From positions 1-26,702 of the forward strand of contig JAFXMP010000151.1 in NCBI GenBank assembly GCA_017530275.1: a DNA stretch of 26,702 bases. Reading direction: 5' to 3'. Position numbers and translations under genes: made by a program. Origin of the DNA: Clostridia bacterium (GTDB lineage: Bacteria > Bacillota_A > Clostridia > Christensenellales > Aristaeellaceae). This document shows, piece by piece, positions 23,433-26,702 of this stretch (its first letter is position 1; each line of letters begins with the position of its first letter). The notes below the pieces were generated by a model, which ran no database searches, was not told the origin of the DNA, and was given only the letters and a program-made list of their open reading frames with translations.

Positions 23433-24878
23433 TCAGCTCAGGCGGGCGAGGCCGTCCTTCACGCGGCGGAGGGTCTCTTCCTTGCCCAGCAGCCAGGCGA
23501 TCTCGATGGCGCCGCCGGGGGTGTTCGCCTGCCCGCTGATGGCGATGCGCAGCGGCCAGAGCACCGCGCCGTTCTTTTTGCCGGCGGCGGCGATGGCGGC
23601 CATCACGGTGTCATGGATCGCGTTTTCGGACCAGTCCTCAATGCCCTCGAGCACGGGCAGGATCATCTCCAGATTCTCTTTGGAGACGGCGGCATCGGTC
23701 TTCATCTTCTTGTGGGTGTACAGCTCCACGTCATAATCCGGGAGCTGCCCCAGGAAAGAGACCATTTCCGGCACGCGGCTGAAGATCTCGGTGCGGTCCT
23801 GCATGAGCTGGGCCAGGCGCGGATAGTTGATGCCCTTGCCGGCCAGCACCCGGTCGAACCAGGGGGTGACCTTTTCCAGATAGGCTTCGGGACTCATCTT
23901 CCGGATATACTCAGCGTTGAACCAGGTGAGCTTGTTGATATCGAAGATCCCAGGGGACTTCTTGATCCGGCGGACATCGAAGGCTTTGATCAGCTCATCC
24001 ATGGTGAAGAGCTCCTGCTCCGTGCCGGGGTTCCAGCCGACCAGCGCCAGATAGTTGACGATGGCTTCAGTCAGGTAGCCCTTGTCGATGAAGTCGGAAT
24101 AGAAGGCGTCGCCGTCGCGCTTGGAGAGCTTGCGGTGCTCGTCCCGCATGACGGGGGGCAGATGGATGTACTGCGGGATCTCCCAGCCGAAGGCTTCATA
24201 GAGCAGATTGTACTTCGGGGTGGAGGACAGGTATTCCAGACCGCGCATGACGTGGGTGATGCCCATCAGGTGGTCGTCAATGACGTTGGCGAAGTTATAG
24301 GTGGGCATGCCGTCCTGCTTGATGAGGACCATGTCGTCCAGGGAGTCATTCGGGAAGGTCATTTCGCCGAAGACGAGGTCCGTGTAGGTGCTCTCACCCT
24401 CTGTGGGGGCGTTCAGCCGGATGACGTAGGGGACGCCGGCATCCAGCCTGGCCTGGACTTCTTCCTTCGAGAGGGACAGGCAGTGCTTGTCATACTTGAA
24501 GACTTCTCCGCGAGCTTCCGCGGCGGCGCGGCGCTCCTCCAGCTCCTCCTTGGTGCAGAAGCAGTAGTAGGCGGCGCCCTTTTCGACCAGCTGCTTCGCG
24601 TAGGGCAGATAGAGGTCCTTACGCTCTGACTGGATGTAGGGGCCGTAATCGCCGCCGACGTCGGGGCCTTCATCCCAGGTCATGCCGCAGCCGCGCAGGG
24701 TGTCATAGATCACCTCGGTGGCGCCGGGAACATAGCGCTCCAGGTCCGTATCCTCGATACGGAGAATGAAGGTACCGTTGTTCTGGCGGGCAAAACAGTA
24801 GGCGTAAAGTGCTGTGCGCAGACCGCCGAGATGCATGAAGCCGGTCGGGCTGGGCGCGAAACGGGTACGAACTGTCAT
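23433..24878 (-). CDS. gltX: Glutamyl-tRNA synthetase
   Basis: This 481-residue class I synthetase loads glutamate on tRNA-Glu. The N-terminal catalytic site is RFAPSPTGFMHLGGLRTAL (HLGG in the HIGH position, 16-19). KLSKR is at 250-254. A zinc-type Cys set is seen in YYCFCTKEEL (Cys106, Cys108) and DKHC (Cys133). The C-terminal part (about 320-481) is the helical anticodon-binding domain. Length is normal for bacteria. AGGAGG stands eight bases before the start. It follows glnS by 36 bases. Because glnS is present, this enzyme need not charge tRNA-Gln, so it may be the discriminating kind. That cannot be decided from the sequence. Confidence 0.95.
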   Translation of the reverse strand: MTVRTRFAPSPTGFMHLGGLRTALYAYCFARQNNGTFILRIEDTDLERYVPGATEVIYDTLRGCGMTWDEGPDVGGDYGPYIQSERKDLYLPYAKQLVEKGAAYYCFCTKEELEERRAAAEARGEVFKYDKHCLSLSKEEVQARLDAGVPYVIRLNAPTEGESTYTDLVFGEMTFPNDSLDDMVLIKQDGMPTYNFANVIDDHLMGITHVMRGLEYLSSTPKYNLLYEAFGWEIPQYIHLPPVMRDEHRKLSKRDGDAFYSDFIDKGYLTEAIVNYLALVGWNPGTEQELFTMDELIKAFDVRRIKKSPGIFDINKLTWFNAEYIRKMSPEAYLEKVTPWFDRVLAGKGINYPRLAQLMQDRTEIFSRVPEMVSFLGQLPDYDVELYTHKKMKTDAAVSKENLEMILPVLEGIEDWSENAIHDTVMAAIAAAGKKNGAVLWPLRIAISGQANTPGGAIEIAWLLGKEETLRRVKDGLARLS

Positions 24879-24914
24879 GATATATTCCTCCTGTGAACGG
24901 GAAAAAATCTCAGA

Positions 24915-26603
24915 TCATCTGGTTTGTCTGGCGAAGGTGTCCTTCAGGCCGACGGTGCGGTTGAAGACGGGGAGCTCCGGCGTGCTGTCCGGATCCTTGC
25001 AGAAGTAGCCGGTGCGAAGGAACTGGAAGGAGCTGCCGGTCTCGGCGTCGGCCAGGCACTTTTCGGCATAGCCGCGGCGGACGGTCAGGCTGTCCGGATT
25101 CAGGCGGGAGATGAAGTCCTTCTTGTCGGCGCCTTCCTCTTCCTCGTCCCCGAGGTCATCCACGAGGAGCGGCTCATAGAGGCGGGCTTCGACCGGGATG
25201 CTTCCCTCAGCGGGGACCCAGTGCAGCGTTTTGCCCTTGATCTTCCTGTCGGCGCCTTCGCTGCCGGAGAAGGAATCCAGGTCGACGGTGCAGCGGACTT
25301 CGGTGACATTGCCGTTTTCATCCTTGACGCAGTCATCGCAGCGGACGATGTAGGCCCCCTTCAGGCGGACCTCATTGCCGGGGAACATGCGCTGGTACTT
25401 TTTGACCGGGACCTCCATGAAGTCGTCCCGCTCGATCCAGATCTCCCGGGAGAAGGGAAGCTCGCGGACGCCCATTTCCGGATGGTCCGGATGGTTTTCC
25501 AGCGTGACGGTCTTCGTTTCGCCATCGGGCCAGTTGGTCAGAACGACCTTGAGCGGGTCCAGCACGGCCATGACGCGGGGCGCGGTATTGCCCAGGTCAT
25601 CGCGCACACAGTGCTCCAGCACGGCAAAATCAACGACGGAATCCGCCTTGCTCATGCCGATGAGATCCACAAAATTGCGGATGGAGGCGGGGGTGTAGCC
25701 CCGGCGGCGCATGGCGCTCAGGGTGGGCATGCGGGGATCGTCCCAGCCGGCCACATAATGGCCTTCCACCAGCTGGCGGAGATAGCGCTTGCTCATGACG
25801 GTGCGCGTCATGTTCAGGCGGGAGAACTCGATCTGCCGCGGACGCGCGGGCAGGAGGTTCGCGCTCTTTTCCACCACCCAGTCATACAGGGGACGGTGGA
25901 TCTCATACTCCAGGGAACACATGGAGTGGCTGATGCCTTCCAGGGCGTCGCCGATGGGATGGGCAAAGTCGTACATCGGGTAGATGCACCACTTGCTGCC
26001 GGTGCGCCAGTGCTCCTTGTACAGGATGCGGTACATGGCCGGGTCGCGCATGACGATGTTGGGGGAGGCCATGTCGATCTTCGCGCGGAGGGTCAGGCTG
26101 CCTTCCGGGAACTCGCCGGCGCGCATGCGGCGGAAAAGATCCAGGCTTTCCTCAGCGGGGCGGTCCCGCCAGGGGCTGTTCTTTCCGGGCTCGGTGAGGG
26201 TGCCGCGGTATTCGCGCATCTCGTCCTTGCTCAGCTCGTCCACATAGGCCAGGCCGCGGCGGATCCAGTCCTCGGCGATCTCATAGCACTTGTCATAGTA
26301 ATCGGAGGCATAGAACTCCCCGCCGGTCCAGTGGAAGCCGAGCCAGTGGATGTCCTTTTTGATCGCGTTGACGTATTCCGTGTCCTCTTTGGCGGGGTTG
26401 GTGTCGTCAAAGCGCAGATTGCATTTGCCGCCGTATTTCTCCGCCGTCAGGAAGTCCATGATCAGGGCCTTGCAGTGGCCGATGTGCATGTATCCGTTCG
26501 GTTCCGGAGGGAAACGGGTATGTATTTCGGTATAACGGCCTTCAGCCAGGTCCTGATCGATCGAGTCCCAGATAAAATTGGAGCGGGAGGCTGCCTCTTC
26601 CAT
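24915..26603 (-). CDS. glnS: Glutaminyl-tRNA synthetase
   Basis: This 562-residue class I synthetase loads glutamine directly on tRNA-Gln. It has RFPPEPNGYMHIGHCKALIM (MHIGH at 39-43), FDDTNPAKEDTEYV, and the KMSKS-like TVMSKRYLRQLVEG. GWDDPRMPTLSAMRRRGYTP is diagnostic of GlnRS over GluRS. The C-terminal beta-barrels end in the usual FVRxGYFC-type segment (FQFLRTGYFCKDPDST). I start at ATG 26603 (MEEAAS); a longer frame upstream covers the promoter. AAAGGA lies about 12 bases before it. Direct glutaminylation is the minority route in Firmicutes, which mostly use the GatCAB amidotransferase; scattered Clostridia have acquired glnS. It is the first gene of the glnS-gltX-aldolase set. Confidence 0.95.
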   Translation of the reverse strand: MEEAASRSNFIWDSIDQDLAEGRYTEIHTRFPPEPNGYMHIGHCKALIMDFLTAEKYGGKCNLRFDDTNPAKEDTEYVNAIKKDIHWLGFHWTGGEFYASDYYDKCYEIAEDWIRRGLAYVDELSKDEMREYRGTLTEPGKNSPWRDRPAEESLDLFRRMRAGEFPEGSLTLRAKIDMASPNIVMRDPAMYRILYKEHWRTGSKWCIYPMYDFAHPIGDALEGISHSMCSLEYEIHRPLYDWVVEKSANLLPARPRQIEFSRLNMTRTVMSKRYLRQLVEGHYVAGWDDPRMPTLSAMRRRGYTPASIRNFVDLIGMSKADSVVDFAVLEHCVRDDLGNTAPRVMAVLDPLKVVLTNWPDGETKTVTLENHPDHPEMGVRELPFSREIWIERDDFMEVPVKKYQRMFPGNEVRLKGAYIVRCDDCVKDENGNVTEVRCTVDLDSFSGSEGADRKIKGKTLHWVPAEGSIPVEARLYEPLLVDDLGDEEEEGADKKDFISRLNPDSLTVRRGYAEKCLADAETGSSFQFLRTGYFCKDPDSTPELPVFNRTVGLKDTFARQTR

Positions 26604-26655
26604 AGGATTAACCGTCCTTTCACAGGGCCGAGTTTCGTCAGCCCGATTAAATTTT

Positions 26656-26684
26656 ATTATATAGGAAAGGGAAGAAGGGGTCAA
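26656..26684 (-). promoter_or_regulatory. Sigma-70 type promoter of glnS
   Basis: On the minus strand TTGACC (26679-26684), a 17-base spacer, and a perfect TATAAT (26656-26661), giving a leader of about 45 bases. It probably drives glnS, gltX, the aldolase gene and perhaps both tRNAs, since no clear terminator lies between them. Confidence 0.8.
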
Positions 26685-26702
26685 GGATTTCCGAAAGGAG
26701 GG

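Noticed and set aside
22998..24629. A 543-codon + strand frame opposite the aldolase and gltX genes
   Set aside because: It runs across two real genes and their gap, with low-complexity composition and no ribosome site.

Overview
The window looks like part of a chromosome of a strictly anaerobic, fermentative member of the Clostridia (Firmicutes). The reasons are a Rex repressor next to a bifunctional AdhE, an electron-bifurcating NfnAB pair, a putative sensory (group C type) [FeFe] hydrogenase, strong AGGAGG ribosome binding sites, and TnpV / large serine recombinase mobile genes of clostridial type. Most of the core genes look GC-rich, while the first 3 kb look visibly more AT-rich. I cannot name the species.

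Layout. (1) Positions 1-3650 are accessory DNA. They hold the 3' part of an ImmA/IrrE metallopeptidase gene, a three-gene + strand cluster (DUF4417 protein, an unrecognised MGSRGA protein, a small acidic protein), a minus-strand protein with a Cys-His-Asp pattern, a sigma-like HTH pseudogene with an internal stop, and an intact tnpV. (2) Positions 4010-10103 are redox metabolism: a minus-strand iron alcohol dehydrogenase plus Nudix hydrolase pair, a divergent SDR, then nfnA-nfnB-nadK. (3) Positions 10147-17387 are one tight minus-strand operon, read in the order rex, adhE, APH-type kinase, thioredoxin-like [2Fe-2S] ferredoxin, hydrogenase-PAS protein, SpoIIE-type phosphatase. A LysR regulator lies upstream of it. 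(4) Positions 18600-22130 are accessory again: a hairpin-rich pair of inverted repeats, a 32-bp perfect palindrome, and a three-gene module (XRE regulator, unknown 102-aa protein, large serine recombinase) with two strong divergent promoters. (5) Positions 22136-26702 are translation genes on the minus strand: glnS, gltX, a threonine-aldolase-type enzyme, tRNA-Gln(CTG), tRNA-Glu(CTC).

How the genes work together. Rex reads NADH/NAD+ and probably represses its own operon, including ethanol-forming AdhE. The same transcript encodes a probable H2 or redox sensor (hydrogenase with PAS), a phosphatase and a small-molecule or protein kinase, so it looks like a redox signalling unit tied to an ethanol pathway. 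Facing it across a shared bidirectional terminator, nadK makes NADP+ and nfnAB reduces it with NADH plus reduced ferredoxin. This 7-17 kb block is the most interesting metabolic part of the window.

The two accessory regions share a short two-block sequence in inverted orientation (3077-3119 and 22085-22128) that brackets about 19 kb of otherwise core-like DNA.
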